This document shows positions 53,989 through 64,000 of a DNA stretch of 64,000 bases, one piece after another; the first letter of the stretch is position 1, and each line of letters starts with the position of its first letter. The notes beneath the pieces are model-generated. The model saw only the letters and a program-made list of their open reading frames with translations, had not been told where the DNA came from and searched no databases. The translations under genes and the position numbers were made by a program. The DNA comes from Brevundimonas vitisensis (GTDB lineage: Bacteria > Pseudomonadota > Alphaproteobacteria > Caulobacterales > Caulobacteraceae): positions 1,426,001 to 1,490,000 of the forward strand of contig NZ_CP067977.1 of assembly GCF_016656965.1 (NCBI RefSeq), written 5' to 3'.

Positions 53989-54348
53989 ATGGCTCGCGTC
54001 ACTCGGGGCGTTACGTCCCACGCCAAGCACAAGAAGGTCCTTAAGCAGGCCAAGGGCTTCTACGGCCGCCGCAAGAACACCATCCGCGCGGCCAAGGCCG
54101 CCGTGGACCGCGCCGGGCAGTATGCCTATCGCGACCGCCGCACCAAGAAGCGCAACTTCCGCGCCCTGTGGATCCAGCGCATCAACGCCGCCGCCCGCAT
54201 CGAAGGCATGACCTATTCGCAGTTCATGGGCGGCCTGGCCAAGGCCGGCATCGAACTGGACCGCAAGGTTCTGGCCGCCATGGCTGCCGATGAGGGCGCC
54301 TTCAAAGCCGTCGCCGACAAGGTCCGTGACGCCCTGAAAGCGGCCTAA
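53989..54348 (+). CDS. rplT: 50S ribosomal protein L20
   Basis: L20 is an early-binding protein needed for 23S rRNA folding. The 119 residues start [20 protein letters not shown], then [24 protein letters not shown] and [21 protein letters not shown], typical of the family. In some bacteria L20 regulates its own operon by binding leader mRNA. Here only 110 bases separate it from rpmI and I see no classical leader fold. A hairpin with a short T-run follows at 54375-54407. Confidence 0.98.
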   Translation: MARVTRGVTSHAKHKKVLKQAKGFYGRRKNTIRAAKAAVDRAGQYAYRDRRTKKRNFRALWIQRINAAARIEGMTYSQFMGGLAKAGIELDRKVLAAMAADEGAFKAVADKVRDALKAA

Positions 54349-54374
54349 GCCTTTTTCGGATTTCTCGACAGAAT

Positions 54375-54407
54375 ACGCCCGTTCCGGTCCGCCGGGGCGG
54401 GCGTTTT
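54375..54407 (+). terminator. intrinsic terminator after rplT
   Basis: ACGCCCG (54375-54381) pairs with CGGGCGT (54398-54404), with further pairing possible in the loop, and four T follow from 54404. Confidence 0.72.
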
Positions 54408-54439
54408 CGTTTGCGCCAGAGGTCGGATAGACAGGATGC

Positions 54440-55384
54440 ATGATCCGTCGCGCCCTCCTGATCGCCCTCACAGCCTGCCTGATCGGCGGACCCGTCCTGG
54501 CCCAGACGCGCAGCGTCGCCGTCACCTTCGACGACCTGCCCTATCAGGCGACGGGGCCGGAACTCTGCGATCCAGAGGCGGCCCTGCTGCTGACGCGCGA
54601 TTTCGTCGACATGCTGGGGCCACTCGACACGCACGCCACCGGCTTCGTCAACGAGGGCCAGGTCTGCGATGCGAACCGCGCCGACCTCCTGCCCACCCTG
54701 CTGACGGTCTGGCTGGACGCCGGCCTGGACCTGGGCAATCACAGCTTCAGCCATCCCAGCCTGCACGGGACAACGGCCGAGGCGTGGCTGGCCGATGTCG
54801 ATCGCGGCGCGGAAATCACACGGCCTCTGCTGGAAGCGCGCGGCATGAGCCTGCGCTGGTTTCGTCATCCGTTCTTGAACGCAGGCGAAACGCCGGAGAA
54901 GAAGGCCACCGCGGACGCGGGCCTGGCGCAGCGGGGCTATGTGATCGCCCCGGTCACCTTAAACAACGACGACTGGATGTTCGCGGCCCTCTACCGCCGG
55001 GCCGAGCGTGACGGTGACACGGTAGCGATGCAGCGGGTGGGCGAAGCCTACGTCGCCTATATGGCTACGGCCCTGGATCACTGGGAGCCCTATAGCGCTG
55101 GCCTGGCCGGGGGGCGTGAGCCGGCCCAGGTTCTGTTGCTGCATGCCAGTACCCTGAACCGGGACTGGTATCCTGCGATCCATGCCCTGTTCCTGGCGCG
55201 AGGCTATCGTTTCGTGTCGCTGGAGACGGCCCTGGCCGATCCGATCTATGCCCTGCCCGACACCTATTCGCGGCCGAACGGGGTGTCCTGGCTGCATCGC
55301 TGGACGGCCAGTTCGGGTGGTCGGATCCAGTGGGAACCCGAGCCGCCGCAGTGGATTCGCGACGCCTATGCCGGTCTGAACTGA
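54440..55384 (+). CDS. exported polysaccharide deacetylase family protein (CE4)
   Basis: This 314-residue protein has a signal peptide ([21 protein letters not shown]). The NodB-homology domain has the catalytic [11 protein letters not shown] (Asp-Asp), [16 protein letters not shown] with metal His residues, and a C-terminal LLLHASTLN motif near residue 235. The region [16 protein letters not shown] covers the third conserved motif. CE4 enzymes deacetylate peptidoglycan, chitin or exopolysaccharide. The target is unknown. The gene is between rplT and pheS, and seems to be transcribed on its own after the rplT terminator. Confidence 0.9.
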   Translation: MIRRALLIALTACLIGGPVLAQTRSVAVTFDDLPYQATGPELCDPEAALLLTRDFVDMLGPLDTHATGFVNEGQVCDANRADLLPTLLTVWLDAGLDLGNHSFSHPSLHGTTAEAWLADVDRGAEITRPLLEARGMSLRWFRHPFLNAGETPEKKATADAGLAQRGYVIAPVTLNNDDWMFAALYRRAERDGDTVAMQRVGEAYVAYMATALDHWEPYSAGLAGGREPAQVLLLHASTLNRDWYPAIHALFLARGYRFVSLETALADPIYALPDTYSRPNGVSWLHRWTASSGGRIQWEPEPPQWIRDAYAGLN

Positions 55385-55442
55385 TCCTGGCGCAAGGCCG
55401 GGCGTGACGAACCGCGCGCGGCCCGCTAGACGACGGCTCACC

Positions 55443-56519
55443 ATGACCGATCTCGCCCAACTCGAACTCGACCTGATCAACGCCATCGGCTCCGCCGAGA
55501 CCGCCGCGGCGGTAGAGGAGCTGCGCGTCGCTGCCCTTGGCAAGACCGGCACGATCTCGGGCCTGCTGAAGGGCATGGGGGCGCTGACGCCCGATCAGCG
55601 GCGTGAACAGGGGCCCATCGTCAACGGCCTGCGCGACCGCGTGCAGTCGGCCCTGGCCGCCCGCAAGGCCGAGTTGGAGGCCGCCGAACTGGACGCCCGC
55701 CTGCTGGCCGAGCGGATCGACCTGAGTCTGCCGCCGCGTCCGCGTCGCCGCGGCGGGGTGCATCCGACCATGCAGGTGATGGACGAGATGGTCGCCCTGT
55801 TCGCCGAGATGGGCTTTGCTGTTGCCGAAGGCCCGGACATCGAAGACGACTTCCACAACTTCACGGCCCTGAATTTCCCGCCCAAACATCCGGCGCGGGA
55901 AATGCACGACACCTTCTTCCTGACGCCTGATCCCGAGACGGGCGAGCGCAAGGTGCTGCGGACCCACACCAGCCCGGTGCAGGTCCGCACGATGATGAGC
56001 CAGACGCCGCCGATCCGGATCATCGCGCCGGGCCGGACCTTCCGTAAGGATTCGGACGCCACCCACACGCCGATGTTCCATCAGGTCGAGGGCCTGGTGA
56101 TCGACCGGAACATCCACATGGGCCATCTGAAGTGGACGCTGGAGACCTTCATCGCCCGGTTCTTCGAGCTGGACGGGATCGATGCCCGTTTCCGCCCGCA
56201 CCATTTTCCCTTCACCGAGCCGTCGGCGGAAATGGACATCCGCTGTGACCGCTCCGGTGGCGAACTGAAGCTGAACCAGGGCGACAGCTGGATGGAAATT
56301 CTGGGCTGCGGAATGGTCCACCCCAATGTGCTGAGAAGCTGCGGCATCGACCCGGACGAGTTTCAGGGCTTTGCCTTCGGCATGGGTGTCGATCGCCTGG
56401 CCATGCTGAAGTACGGCATTTCCGATCTTCGTCCGATGTTCGAGGCCGACAGCCGCTGGCTGGCCCACTACGGATTTTCCCCCTTTGCCGCGCCCAATCC
56501 GGCGTCCGGCCTGAGCTGA
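55443..56519 (+). CDS. pheS: phenylalanyl-tRNA synthetase alpha subunit
   Basis: PheS is the catalytic subunit of the heterotetramer that charges tRNA-Phe. The 358 residues have the N-terminal coiled coil ([20 protein letters not shown]), then [19 protein letters not shown], class II motif 2 around [37 protein letters not shown] and the C-terminal motif 3 [18 protein letters not shown]. The start at 55443 gives [11 protein letters not shown] hypothetical gene lies between it and pheT, instead of direct adjacency. The length is normal. Confidence 0.98.
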   Translation: MTDLAQLELDLINAIGSAETAAAVEELRVAALGKTGTISGLLKGMGALTPDQRREQGPIVNGLRDRVQSALAARKAELEAAELDARLLAERIDLSLPPRPRRRGGVHPTMQVMDEMVALFAEMGFAVAEGPDIEDDFHNFTALNFPPKHPAREMHDTFFLTPDPETGERKVLRTHTSPVQVRTMMSQTPPIRIIAPGRTFRKDSDATHTPMFHQVEGLVIDRNIHMGHLKWTLETFIARFFELDGIDARFRPHHFPFTEPSAEMDIRCDRSGGELKLNQGDSWMEILGCGMVHPNVLRSCGIDPDEFQGFAFGMGVDRLAMLKYGISDLRPMFEADSRWLAHYGFSPFAAPNPASGLS

Positions 56520-56529
56520 GTCCCTACCC

Positions 56530-56916
56530 ATGACCAATGCCCTGCCCGCCATACCGGCCGACAGCCCGACCTATTTCGAACAGGTCATCTCAATCCACGA
56601 CCTGTTCATGGTGCTGGCGGCCAAGGGCACGACGATCATTGAGGGCCGCACCTTCAACCGCTGCGTGCTGCAAGGCCCCGCCGTGCTTCTGGCTGCCGGC
56701 GGCGTGCTGTTTGACGACTGCGACATGGGCCCGTCGGGGGGCGACGTCCGCAACCTGCTGCTCAAGCCTGTCGGACCGCAAAAGGTCGTCGGAGCCATCC
56801 CGCTGAAGGACTGCCGATTCATCGGCTGCCGGTTCTATGCGATCGGATTCACCGGCAACGACGAATTCCTGACCAGTTTCCAGCGCGACGTCCGCTCGCG
56901 GGGAGGCGCCGCGTGA
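56530..56916 (+). CDS. hypothetical protein inserted between pheS and pheT
   Basis: This 128-residue protein is not recognised. It has a helical start ([20 protein letters not shown]) and then a series of short strands with a turn-rich pattern ([49 protein letters not shown]). This looks like a small right-handed beta-helix with cysteine ladders, similar in style to pentapeptide-like repeats. There is no signal. It lies 10 bases after pheS, and its stop overlaps the GTG of pheT (GTGA). It is therefore translationally coupled to pheT. Confidence 0.72.
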   Translation: MTNALPAIPADSPTYFEQVISIHDLFMVLAAKGTTIIEGRTFNRCVLQGPAVLLAAGGVLFDDCDMGPSGGDVRNLLLKPVGPQKVVGAIPLKDCRFIGCRFYAIGFTGNDEFLTSFQRDVRSRGGAA

Positions 56917-59321
56917 AGTTCACGCTTTCCTGGCTGAAGAACCACCTCGACACGACGGCCGATGCGGCTGCCGTGGCCGATGCCATGACGATGGCCGGGC
57001 TGGAGGTCGAGCACGTCACCGACCCCACCGTGGCCCTGGCCCCGTTTTCGGTCGCCCGTATCGTGGAGGCCGTCCAGCATCCGAACGCAGACCGCCTGCG
57101 CGTCTGTCAGGTCGAGACCGTCGACGGGATGAAGGAGATCGTCTGCGGCGCACCCAATGCCCGCGCCGGTCTGGTCACCATCTATGCCCCCATCGGAGCC
57201 TATGTGCCGGGCCTGGGCGTGACGCTGGTCGAGAAGCCCGTCCGCGGGATCGTGTCCAACGGCATGCTCTGCTCGGCCTCCGAACTGGAGCTGCCTGGCG
57301 AGAGCGATGGCATCCTGGACCTGCCGGACGCCATTCCGGTCGGCACCCCGGCCGCGCAGGTCTTTGGGGCCGATCCGGTGATCGATTTCGAGGTCACACC
57401 GAACCGGCCCGATTGGCTGGGCGTCACCGGGATTGCTCGCGATCTGGCTGCCACCGGTCTCGGCACCTTCAAGGATTATGAGATCGCGAAGGTGCACGGG
57501 GCGTTCGACTGCCCGATCCAGGTGCGGATCGAGGCGCCGGACCTGTGCCCGATCTTTGCCGGTCGCCTGATCCGCGGGGTCAGCAACGGCCCGTCGCCGG
57601 CCTGGCTGCAGACCCGCCTGGCCTCCATCGGCCTGCGCTCGATCAACCGGCTGGTCGATGTGACCAATCTGATCGCCTATGACCGCGCTCGTCCCCTGCA
57701 CGTCTATGACGCCAACACCCTGGTGGGGACAGAGATCGTGGTGCGCGGCGGTCAGGCCTCGGCAGAGACCGGAGAGCCGGAACACCTGATCGCCCTGGAC
57801 GGCAAGACCTATGCGGTCGGTCCCGAGATGGCGGTCATCGCCGATGCGGGCGGTGAGCGGCCGATTGGCCTGGGCGGCGTCATGGGAGGCGAGAGCACCG
57901 GCTGTTCCGACGCCACCACCGATGTCTTTCTTGAAAGCGCCTGGTTCGACCCGATCGCCACAGCTCAGACGGGCCGGGCGCTGACGATCAACTCGGACGC
58001 CCAGTATCGTTTTGCGCGCGGCGTGGACACAGCCTCGGTCGTGCCCGGCCTGGAATTGGCCACGCGGCTGATCCTTGACCTGTGCGGCGGCCAACCTTCC
58101 GAGATCGTCCTGGCCGGGCAGGCCCCGGCCCTGCCCGCCTCCGTGGCCTTCGACCCCACGCAAGTGGCGCGCCTGACGGGCCTGAACCTGAGCGAGGACA
58201 GGATCGCCGATATCCTGACGGCCCTGGGTTTCGCGATCGAGCTCGGCAGCCCCTGGACCGTCACCCCGCCGTCGTGGCGACGCGATGTCGAGGGGGCCGC
58301 CGACCTGGTTGAGGAAGTGGCCCGGATCGAAGGGTTCGACGCCCTGCCGACCACGCCCCTGCCCGATCTGGGGGCCCCGTCGCGCGGCGTGCTGAACCCG
58401 CGTCAAAGCCGTGTTCGGACGGCCCGGCGGGCCTTGGCGGCCCTGGGCTATGCCGAAGCCGTCACCTGGTCCTTCACCCGCCAAGCGATCGCTGCCCTTT
58501 TCGGCGGCGGGGACCAGCGGCTGGTGCTTCAGAACCCGATCGCTTCGGACCTGGACTGCATGCGGCCTTCGGTCCTGCCCAACCTGATCCAGGCGGCGGG
58601 CCGCAATGCGGCACGGGGCCACCCGGACGTGGCCCTGTTCGAGATCGGTCCGATCTATCTGGGAGACGGACCGGGCGACCAGCGCACCGTCATCGCGGGC
58701 TTGATCGCCCCCCATGCTGCGCGTCACTGGAGCGGCAAGGCTGAGGACACCCTTTCGGGTCTGAAGTCGGACCTGATGGCCCTGCTGACCGAAATCGGTG
58801 CACCGGTCGCCTCGCTGCAACTGGTCCAGGGGTCCAATCGCGATTGGTGGCACCCGGGTCGCTCCGCCCGGCTGCAACTGGGGCCCAAGACCGTGGTGGC
58901 CGAGTTCGGCTCCCTGCATCCTCGTGTGCTGAAGGCACTCGACGTCGACGGACCGATGCTCGCCTTCGAGATCGTGCTGGACGCCGTGCCCGAGCCGCGC
59001 GGCCAGAAGACCAAGACCCGCGGCCCCGCCACCCTGCCCAATCTGATGCCCCTGACCCGGGACTTCGCCTTTGTGGTCGAGGATGGCCGGGCGGCGGGCG
59101 ATCTGGTCAAGGCTGTGGCCGGTGCGGACAAGGCCCTGATCGCCGATGTCCGCGTCTTCGACGTCTATCGCGGCACGGGCATAGCCGACGGGTTCAAGTC
59201 GATCGCGCTGGAAGTCGTCATCCAGCCGCGAGAGGCCACCCTGACCGAGGCCGAAATCGAGGCCCTGTCGGCCCGTATCGTTGCGGCGGCCGCCAAGGCC
59301 GGTGGCCAGCTGCGAACCTGA
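56913..59321 (+). CDS. pheT: phenylalanyl-tRNA synthetase beta subunit
   Basis: PheT binds tRNA-Phe and edits mischarged Tyr. The 802 residues start [20 protein letters not shown]. The tRNA-binding OB domain (about 40-150) has [13 protein letters not shown] and [10 protein letters not shown]. The B3/B4 editing domain has [17 protein letters not shown], the B5 domain follows near residue 400, and the C-terminal ferredoxin-fold anticodon-binding domain begins near residue 708 with [17 protein letters not shown]. The start is GTG (56913), overlapping the preceding gene by 4 bases, so it depends on coupling. The length is normal. Confidence 0.97.
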   Translation: MKFTLSWLKNHLDTTADAAAVADAMTMAGLEVEHVTDPTVALAPFSVARIVEAVQHPNADRLRVCQVETVDGMKEIVCGAPNARAGLVTIYAPIGAYVPGLGVTLVEKPVRGIVSNGMLCSASELELPGESDGILDLPDAIPVGTPAAQVFGADPVIDFEVTPNRPDWLGVTGIARDLAATGLGTFKDYEIAKVHGAFDCPIQVRIEAPDLCPIFAGRLIRGVSNGPSPAWLQTRLASIGLRSINRLVDVTNLIAYDRARPLHVYDANTLVGTEIVVRGGQASAETGEPEHLIALDGKTYAVGPEMAVIADAGGERPIGLGGVMGGESTGCSDATTDVFLESAWFDPIATAQTGRALTINSDAQYRFARGVDTASVVPGLELATRLILDLCGGQPSEIVLAGQAPALPASVAFDPTQVARLTGLNLSEDRIADILTALGFAIELGSPWTVTPPSWRRDVEGAADLVEEVARIEGFDALPTTPLPDLGAPSRGVLNPRQSRVRTARRALAALGYAEAVTWSFTRQAIAALFGGGDQRLVLQNPIASDLDCMRPSVLPNLIQAAGRNAARGHPDVALFEIGPIYLGDGPGDQRTVIAGLIAPHAARHWSGKAEDTLSGLKSDLMALLTEIGAPVASLQLVQGSNRDWWHPGRSARLQLGPKTVVAEFGSLHPRVLKALDVDGPMLAFEIVLDAVPEPRGQKTKTRGPATLPNLMPLTRDFAFVVEDGRAAGDLVKAVAGADKALIADVRVFDVYRGTGIADGFKSIALEVVIQPREATLTEAEIEALSARIVAAAAKAGGQLRT

Positions 59322-59404
59322 CCGGACCTGATACCACCGGTCCCTGGATTGACGGTCACGCTTGGCTCAGATCAACTTCGTCAAAAGGCGAAGGGGAGAA
59401 GGCC

Positions 59405-59767
59405 GTGCGACTGAAGACGATGGGGGCCTTGGCAGTCGCGACCTTGCTGTGCGGCTGTGTAGAACTGACGTCCGGCCTCGTCATGCTGTCCGACAGCATG
59501 GAGCTGGAAAACGGCAGCTGGTGGGACGACGAGCATCACCAGGAGTCGATCGGCACCGACTATTGCCCTGGCCTGATGGAGTTCGGCCGCGTCAACAATC
59601 AGACCTATGCCCGCCTGCGCAACTACGCCGACACCGCGATGAGCGCGACACTGACCTGGAGCACGGGTCTTGAATCCAGCTTCTACCTTCAGCCGGGCGA
59701 GACAAGCAGCTTCGTCTATATGTCGCCGTCGATCGTGCCCTCAAATCTGAACACGGTCTGCGACTGA
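59405..59767 (+). CDS. small lipoprotein of unknown function
   Basis: This 120-residue protein starts at GTG (MRLKTMGALAVATLLCGCVEL) with GGGGAGAAGG ending 3 bases before it, a strong ribosome site. The lipobox is LLCGC, with the second Cys as the likely acylated residue. The mature part has SWWDDEHHQESIGTDYC and ARLRNYADTAMSATLTWSTG, and ends in NTVCD, so Cys pairs could form a disulfide. No family is recognised. It lies 83 bases after pheT on the same strand. Confidence 0.7.
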   Translation: MRLKTMGALAVATLLCGCVELTSGLVMLSDSMELENGSWWDDEHHQESIGTDYCPGLMEFGRVNNQTYARLRNYADTAMSATLTWSTGLESSFYLQPGETSSFVYMSPSIVPSNLNTVCD

Positions 59768-59889
59768 ATTGGCGGACGGTAAGGGGTCGTTAACTTCGTC
59801 GCCCCAAGTCTGACGCAAAGCCCGGCGACGCTGAACCATCCGCCCGCGCTTGCCGGGTCCCGTCGAATCGTTCCGTCCGGAGCCCACAC

Positions 59890-60507
59890 ATGCATCGCCG
59901 CCAACTCATTCTGTCCGGCATTGCCGCCACGACGGCAGGCTCGGCCCTGACGGCCTGCGCCAGCGGGCCGCGCGCCCCTGCCGACCCCAACTATCCGATA
60001 TCGTCCGACAACACGGCCCCGGCCTATACGGCCGACGAGCTGATCGCGGCCGGTTCGCGCGAACTGGGCATCGCCGCAGAGGCCATCGGCGGCGCGATCG
60101 AGCGAATCTTTGCCGACAACGGCGACCGACCGACCGCCTATATTGCGGGTGAAGAGGCATCCGGCGCGGTCGGCGTCGGCCTGCGTTACGGCGTGGGTGC
60201 CCTGCACATGAAGGACTTCTCCGCCTCCAAGGAAGTCTTCTGGCAGGGGATCTCGATCGGCTGGGACGTGGGCGGCAACGGCAGCCGGGTCTTCACCCTG
60301 GTCTATGGGCTGAACCACCCCGACATGATCTATCGCCGCTTCCCGGGCGTCGAGGGCACGGCCTATTTCGTCGGCGGCGTGGGCGTGAACTACCAGCAGG
60401 CGGACGGCATCATCCTGGCTCCGATCCGCACTGGCGTCGGTCTGCGGCTGGGGGCCAATGTCGGCACCATGAGCTATAGCCGCCAGCGGAACTATCTGCC
60501 GCTCTGA
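59890..60507 (+). CDS. DUF1134 family lipoprotein
   Basis: This 205-residue exported protein starts MHRRQLILSGIAATTAGSAL with a lipobox-like LTAC, so it is likely lipid-anchored after a Tat-like or Sec signal. The conserved DUF1134 region covers about residues 55-205, with GSRELGIAAEAIGGAIERIF, GEEASGAVGVGLRYGVG and GWDVGGNGSRVFTLVYGL. The end (GLRLGANVGTMSYSRQRNYLPL) is also typical. Function is unknown; the family is widespread in alphaproteobacteria. It lies 42 bases before cobT. Confidence 0.88.
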   Translation: MHRRQLILSGIAATTAGSALTACASGPRAPADPNYPISSDNTAPAYTADELIAAGSRELGIAAEAIGGAIERIFADNGDRPTAYIAGEEASGAVGVGLRYGVGALHMKDFSASKEVFWQGISIGWDVGGNGSRVFTLVYGLNHPDMIYRRFPGVEGTAYFVGGVGVNYQQADGIILAPIRTGVGLRLGANVGTMSYSRQRNYLPL

Positions 60508-60549
60508 TCGCCGCTTCTCGCGAGCACCAAGACCGGATATCGAGGGGCC

Positions 60550-62424
60550 ATGTCCGCCCCTGAAACTCCCGCAGACGTCTTAAAGCGCGCGCTGTCGCAC
60601 GCCGCACGGGCATTGGCCGAACAGGCCGAGCTGGAAGTGGTGTTTGCCGCCGACGGGCCCAAGCTGTCCAACGGCGTGCTGACCCTGCCGCATCCGCTTC
60701 GCAATGCGACGGGGTCCGACCATGCGATCCTGCGCGGTCAGGCCGACCGGCTGGCCTTGCGCCTGGCCAACCACGACACAGCGGTTCATGCCCGGCTGAA
60801 GCCCGCTGATACCCGCGCTGCCGAGGTGTTCGAGGCTGTCGAACAGGCCCGGATCGAGGCTGTCGGCTCGGCGTCCCTGGCGGGCGTGCGCGCCAATATG
60901 AACGCGGCCCTCGTCACCCGGCTGGAGCGCTCGGGAGCCCTGCGCAATCTGGAGCCCGACCGCGTCCCTGTGGCCGAGGCCGTGGCCCTGCTGCTGGCCG
61001 AGCGTGTCACGGGCGAACCGGTGCCCGAGGCCGCGCGGCCCATGGTCGATCTGGTCCGGGCCGGGATCGAGGGCAAGGCCGGTGCCCGCCTGGACGCCCT
61101 GGCGCAGGTGGCGGGCGATCAAGCCCTGTTTGCCGAACGGCTGCGCGAGGTGTTGCGCGCGCTGGACCTGGACCCCGGCGACGGGCGGGGCGACGATACC
61201 TCCGAGGACGAGGGACAGGACGAGCCCGACCCTCAGGAACCCGACCCCAGCGAAGACCAGGACGAGCAGGAGGACGACGCCGGCGGCGAAGGCGGCCAGT
61301 CCATGGAAGGCTCGTCAGAGGATTCCGCGGCCGAGCAGGAACGTGAAAGCCGCCCCGACGGCCAGCCTGCCGAGCGCGACGGCGAAGCGGCGGACGACGG
61401 TCCCGACCTGAACGAAGGGGCTCTGCCAAACCGCCAGGCGACCCAGGACGACGGCCGGGCGGTGGATGCCTACCGCGTCTTCACCACCGCCTTCGACGAG
61501 GTCGTGGACGCAGCGGATCTGTGCGATCCGATGGAGCTGGATCGCCTGCGCGCCCTGCTGGACCAGCAGCTCAGCCTGCTATCCTCCGTCGTCGCGCGCC
61601 TGGCCAACAAGCTGCAACGCCGCCTGATGGCCCAGCAGAACCGTTCCTGGCATTTCGACCTGGAAGAAGGGGTTCTGGACACGGCGCGCCTGACCCGGAT
61701 CATCACCGATCCGACCAGCCCCCTGTCGTTCAAGGCCGAAAGCGAAAGCCCTTTCCGCGACACGGTGGTGACCCTGTTGCTGGACAATTCCGGCTCCATG
61801 CGCGGGCGGCCGATCATGGTGGCCGCCGTCTGTGCGGACATCCTGGCGCGCACCCTGGAACGGTGCGGCGTCAAGGTCGAGATCCTGGGCTTCACCACCC
61901 GCGCCTGGAAGGGCGGCCAGTCGCGCGAGGCCTGGATCACCGCCGGCAAGCCCGCCATGCCCGGCCGCCTGAACGACCTGCGGCACATCATCTACAAGTC
62001 TGCCGACGCCCCATGGCGCCGGGCCAAGAAGAATCTGGGCCTGATGATGCGCGAAGGCCTGTTGAAGGAAAACATCGACGGCGAAGCCCTGACCTGGGCG
62101 CACGAGCGGCTGCGGGCCCGGCCCGAGGCGCGCCAGATCCTGATGGTCATCTCGGACGGCTCACCGGTTGATGATTCAACCCAGTCTGCCAATGCGGCCC
62201 TCTATCTGGACAAACACCTGCGCCAGGTCATCGCTGAGATCGAGGAACGGTCGCCGGTCGAGTTGATCGCCATCGGCATCGGCCACGACGTGACGCGCTG
62301 GTACCGCCGTGCCGTCACCCTGGTCGATGTCGAGCAGCTGGCCGGAGCGATGATCGAAAACCTCGCCGACCTGTTCGACGCCGCCCCCAAGAAGGTCGAA
62401 GGCCGTCGTCGCCGGGCAGCTTGA
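60550..62424 (+). CDS. cobT: cobaltochelatase subunit CobT
   Basis: CobT with CobS (AAA+) and CobN inserts cobalt into hydrogenobyrinate a,c-diamide in aerobic cobalamin synthesis. The 624 residues have an N-terminal helical domain, a long acidic linker (about residues 215-290, rich in [13 protein letters not shown] sequence), and a C-terminal von Willebrand A domain with the MIDAS motif DNSGSM near residue 414 and [10 protein letters not shown]. The length is normal. cobS is not in the preceding genes; DUF1134 is, so the usual cobST pair is split or cobS lies elsewhere. Confidence 0.93.
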   Translation: MSAPETPADVLKRALSHAARALAEQAELEVVFAADGPKLSNGVLTLPHPLRNATGSDHAILRGQADRLALRLANHDTAVHARLKPADTRAAEVFEAVEQARIEAVGSASLAGVRANMNAALVTRLERSGALRNLEPDRVPVAEAVALLLAERVTGEPVPEAARPMVDLVRAGIEGKAGARLDALAQVAGDQALFAERLREVLRALDLDPGDGRGDDTSEDEGQDEPDPQEPDPSEDQDEQEDDAGGEGGQSMEGSSEDSAAEQERESRPDGQPAERDGEAADDGPDLNEGALPNRQATQDDGRAVDAYRVFTTAFDEVVDAADLCDPMELDRLRALLDQQLSLLSSVVARLANKLQRRLMAQQNRSWHFDLEEGVLDTARLTRIITDPTSPLSFKAESESPFRDTVVTLLLDNSGSMRGRPIMVAAVCADILARTLERCGVKVEILGFTTRAWKGGQSREAWITAGKPAMPGRLNDLRHIIYKSADAPWRRAKKNLGLMMREGLLKENIDGEALTWAHERLRARPEARQILMVISDGSPVDDSTQSANAALYLDKHLRQVIAEIEERSPVELIAIGIGHDVTRWYRRAVTLVDVEQLAGAMIENLADLFDAAPKKVEGRRRRAA

Positions 62425-62468
62425 TACCGTCTCCTCCCTGTCGGCAACGCCGATGAGCGGGAGAAGAC

Positions 62469-63071
62469 TTAAACTCGCTCGCTGACCTTGATGGCCGCCT
62501 TGCAGCCCGCCTTGATGACGGCGCTCAGCAGGCGGTAACCGGGGGCCTCACGGCTGCCGTGGTCGATGGCGTGGTCGTGATGGGCCAGTTCCTCGTCGCG
62601 GAACTGTTTCAGCTCGGCGGCCAGTTCCGGGTCGCGCTCGGCCAGTTCGGCGATCTGATCGGCATAGTGTTTCTCGATCACGCTCTCGACCGCCTCGGTG
62701 CAGGCGTGGGCGGCCTTCTCGCCCATCAGAGCCGTGCCGGCACCCAGGGCCTGGGCCGCCAGTCGCCAGGCAGGCAGCAACAGCGTCGGCCGCACGCGAT
62801 GGCGGTTCAGCAAGGCTTCGAACCGCGCCAGGTGAGCCGCCTCCTGCCCCTGCATTTCCGTCAGGTCGGCAGTGATCGTTTCGCGCCCCTTGCGGGCGTT
62901 GAAGACAGCAGCCTGGGCGCGATAGATCTGAACCGCGCCATACTCGCCCGCGTGATCGACGCGCAGAATCTCGGCCAGCCGTGCCCGTCCCGAACCGCGT
63001 CCCGGACGCGGCAGGGGAATGTCGCGGTCGTTATGGTCTTGGGCAGTCTCAGCTTCGGGGGGCACGGGCAT
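62469..63071 (-). CDS. coq7: demethoxyubiquinone hydroxylase
   Basis: Coq7 hydroxylates the benzoquinone ring late in ubiquinone synthesis at the inner membrane using a di-iron centre. The 200 residues carry the ligands in RVDHAGEYGAVQIYRAQ (Glu), EMQGQEAAHLARFE (Glu and His), TEAVESVIEKHYADQ (Glu) and FRDEELAHHDHA (Glu and His). The membrane-binding part is LLPAWRLAAQALGAGTALMG. The length matches alphaproteobacterial Coq7. It lies downstream of dsbB on the same strand, with a 23-base overlap of coding sequence. Confidence 0.95.
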   Translation of the reverse strand: MPVPPEAETAQDHNDRDIPLPRPGRGSGRARLAEILRVDHAGEYGAVQIYRAQAAVFNARKGRETITADLTEMQGQEAAHLARFEALLNRHRVRPTLLLPAWRLAAQALGAGTALMGEKAAHACTEAVESVIEKHYADQIAELAERDPELAAELKQFRDEELAHHDHAIDHGSREAPGYRLLSAVIKAGCKAAIKVSERV

Positions 63072-63582
63072 CCTTGGGGCGTTTGGCGGCGAGCAGGCTG
63101 AAAACGGCCAGTCCAGCCGAGATCAGCGCATTCCATCCTGCCATGGACAGCCCCAGAAATTGCCATGTCACCGCGTCGCACATGACCGGCTTGGCTGCCG
63201 GGGCCGTGCCGAAAGCCAGGGCGGTCAGGCTCTCCAGGCTGACGTCGCCCCCACCCATGCAGGTCGCGGGCAGTTCCCACCACTTCAGCTCCCCGCCCAT
63301 ATGGAAGACAGCGGTGATCGTGCCGGTGGTGAAGACGGCGGCCAGCAGGAAGGCGGCGATGCGGGGCGTGCCCCGGCTGGCCCGGCTCAGCAGGGCCCAG
63401 AGCGTGGCGGCCAGGGCGATGACAACCGCCCCCCAGTAAACCTCGCGCTGCTTGAGGCACAGATTGCAGGGAGCCAGATCGCCAAAACGCTCGAAGGCAT
63501 GCGCCGCGCCCAGCATGGCCAGCGATATCGCCAGCGCAAAGGCGGTCCACCAGCGGGTCAGGAGGCGATAGGTCTGTTTCAT
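63049..63582 (-). CDS. dsbB: disulfide bond formation protein DsbB
   Basis: DsbB reoxidises periplasmic DsbA and passes electrons to ubiquinone. The 177-residue protein has four membrane helices, the first TAFALAISLAMLGAAHAFE. The periplasmic pair Cys39 and Cys42 is in APCNLCLKQREVYWG. The second pair is CMGGG and a later Cys in PVMCDAVTWQFLG. The ATG at 63582 is the standard start. It overlaps the start of coq7 by 23 bases, linking disulfide and quinone genes in one transcript. Confidence 0.9.
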   Translation of the reverse strand: MKQTYRLLTRWWTAFALAISLAMLGAAHAFERFGDLAPCNLCLKQREVYWGAVVIALAATLWALLSRASRGTPRIAAFLLAAVFTTGTITAVFHMGGELKWWELPATCMGGGDVSLESLTALAFGTAPAAKPVMCDAVTWQFLGLSMAGWNALISAGLAVFSLLAAKRPKDARAPRS

Positions 63583-63626
63583 CGGACGACTTTCATAGCC
63601 GCCGCGGCGACCGGCGTCGATGCGTC

Positions 63627-64000
63627 TCAACCGGTGAAGTGCGTCAGCAGTCCCGCAGCCCATCCTGCGCCCAGGAAGACCCCGATCGCTACGGTGGCCA
63701 AGGCCGCAGCCCAACCGACGGCGACAGCGGCGCCGCCTGCCACGAACAGGCCGTCGCGCTGGATCAGCCCGACCGAAAGCAGAGTCAGAGCCACCGACGG
63801 CACCGTATTGGTCATGGGCAGGACGATGGTCAGGGTGGCCAGGATCATGAAGGCCGCCGCCGCCCGCTCGGCCCACCCCTGGGCAAAGAAGGCCAGCCGG
63901 GGACGCGACAGCCGCTCGAACCAGCCCATGCGCTTGACGGCGAATTCGGCCATCCGGTCCAGCCACGCCTTGGAGACGGAGCGCTTCAGCACCGCCTCGG
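63627..64000 (-). CDS. ExoD-family exopolysaccharide synthesis protein, 5' end outside window
   Basis: The visible C-terminal 124 or so residues match ExoD (PF06055), a membrane protein linked to exopolysaccharide and alkaline tolerance in rhizobia. Motifs are ERAAAAFMILATLTIVLPMTN, then TVPSVALTLLSVGLIQRDGLF, and a final glycine/alanine-rich helix (GVFLGAGWAAGLLTHFTG). The frame continues past base 64000, so the start is lost. It lies 44 bases upstream of dsbB on the same strand. Function in this organism is inferred from the family only. Confidence 0.85.
   Translation of the reverse strand, partial: EAVLKRSVSKAWLDRMAEFAVKRMGWFERLSRPRLAFFAQGWAERAAAAFMILATLTIVLPMTNTVPSVALTLLSVGLIQRDGLFVAGGAAVAVGWAAALATVAIGVFLGAGWAAGLLTHFTG

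Noticed and set aside
56835..58919. Antisense reading of about 690 codons opposite pheT
   Set aside because: Shadow of pheT, no family resemblance.

Overview
The window is GC-rich bacterial chromosome from an alphaproteobacterium. It most resembles the Caulobacterales, probably Brevundimonas or a close relative. The grounds are a CpdR receiver next to an N-formylglutamate amidohydrolase, CobT, Coq7, a DUF1134 protein, FtsK followed by LolA, an IbpA-type Hsp20, and promoters of the Caulobacter housekeeping type (TTGACGS, 10-14 bases, GCTANAWC). The assignment is inferred from gene content and not from an alignment. Nearly all of the sequence is packed protein-coding DNA with many 4-base start/stop overlaps. 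I see no prophage, insertion sequence, CRISPR array, tRNA or rRNA. Both edges cut genes: the C-terminus of glmS on the left and the N-terminus of an ExoD-family protein on the right.

Layout: 1-3.4 kb holds divergent glmS and glmM (UDP-GlcNAc supply). 3.4-4.3 kb is an ArsR/SRPBCC pair around a 20-bp palindrome. 4.3-8.3 kb is a minus-strand run (NifU-like scaffold, yidD, thrS, FAD protein). 8.3-12.8 kb has a TPR protein, M17 aminopeptidase, NlpC/P60 protein, a RibD-like deaminase and gpmA. 13.1-17.1 kb has a phosphomannomutase and an amidohydrolase/GntR/thioesterase cluster. 17.1-20 kb has an oxidoreductase, cpdR and N-formylglutamate amidohydrolase. 20-27 kb has a candidate small RNA, DUF599, ppa, a zinc peptidase, two tandem pentapeptide-repeat proteins and a CPA2 antiporter.

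27-30.7 kb carries hsp20 with a heat-shock promoter and a ROSE-like RNA thermometer, then two exported methyltransferase-like proteins coupled to an alpha/beta hydrolase. 30.7-39.8 kb is the TCA-cycle suc region (sucC, sucD, sucA, sucB). sucC and sucD are separated by a secreted protein and a VapBC toxin-antitoxin module, and SucB has two lipoyl domains. 39.8-49.5 kb has a CoA-transferase, ftsK, lolA, a HisN-type phosphatase, an XRE regulator, an SH3 protein, a 2-hydroxyacid dehydrogenase and a MoeB/ThiF protein. 49.5-53.4 kb has two BLUF photoreceptors, hslVU and a single-cysteine OxyR with an OxyR-type box. 53.7-59.3 kb has rpmI, rplT, a polysaccharide deacetylase and pheS-orf-pheT. The right end has two exported proteins, cobT, coq7, dsbB and exoD.

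The points most worth following are the two candidate small RNAs, the RNA thermometer, the toxin-antitoxin insertion in the suc cluster, the double-lipoyl SucB, the BLUF pair, the single-cysteine OxyR, the pentapeptide-repeat pair and the exported methyltransferase/hydrolase operon. No clearly new multi-gene defence or metabolic system is evident.
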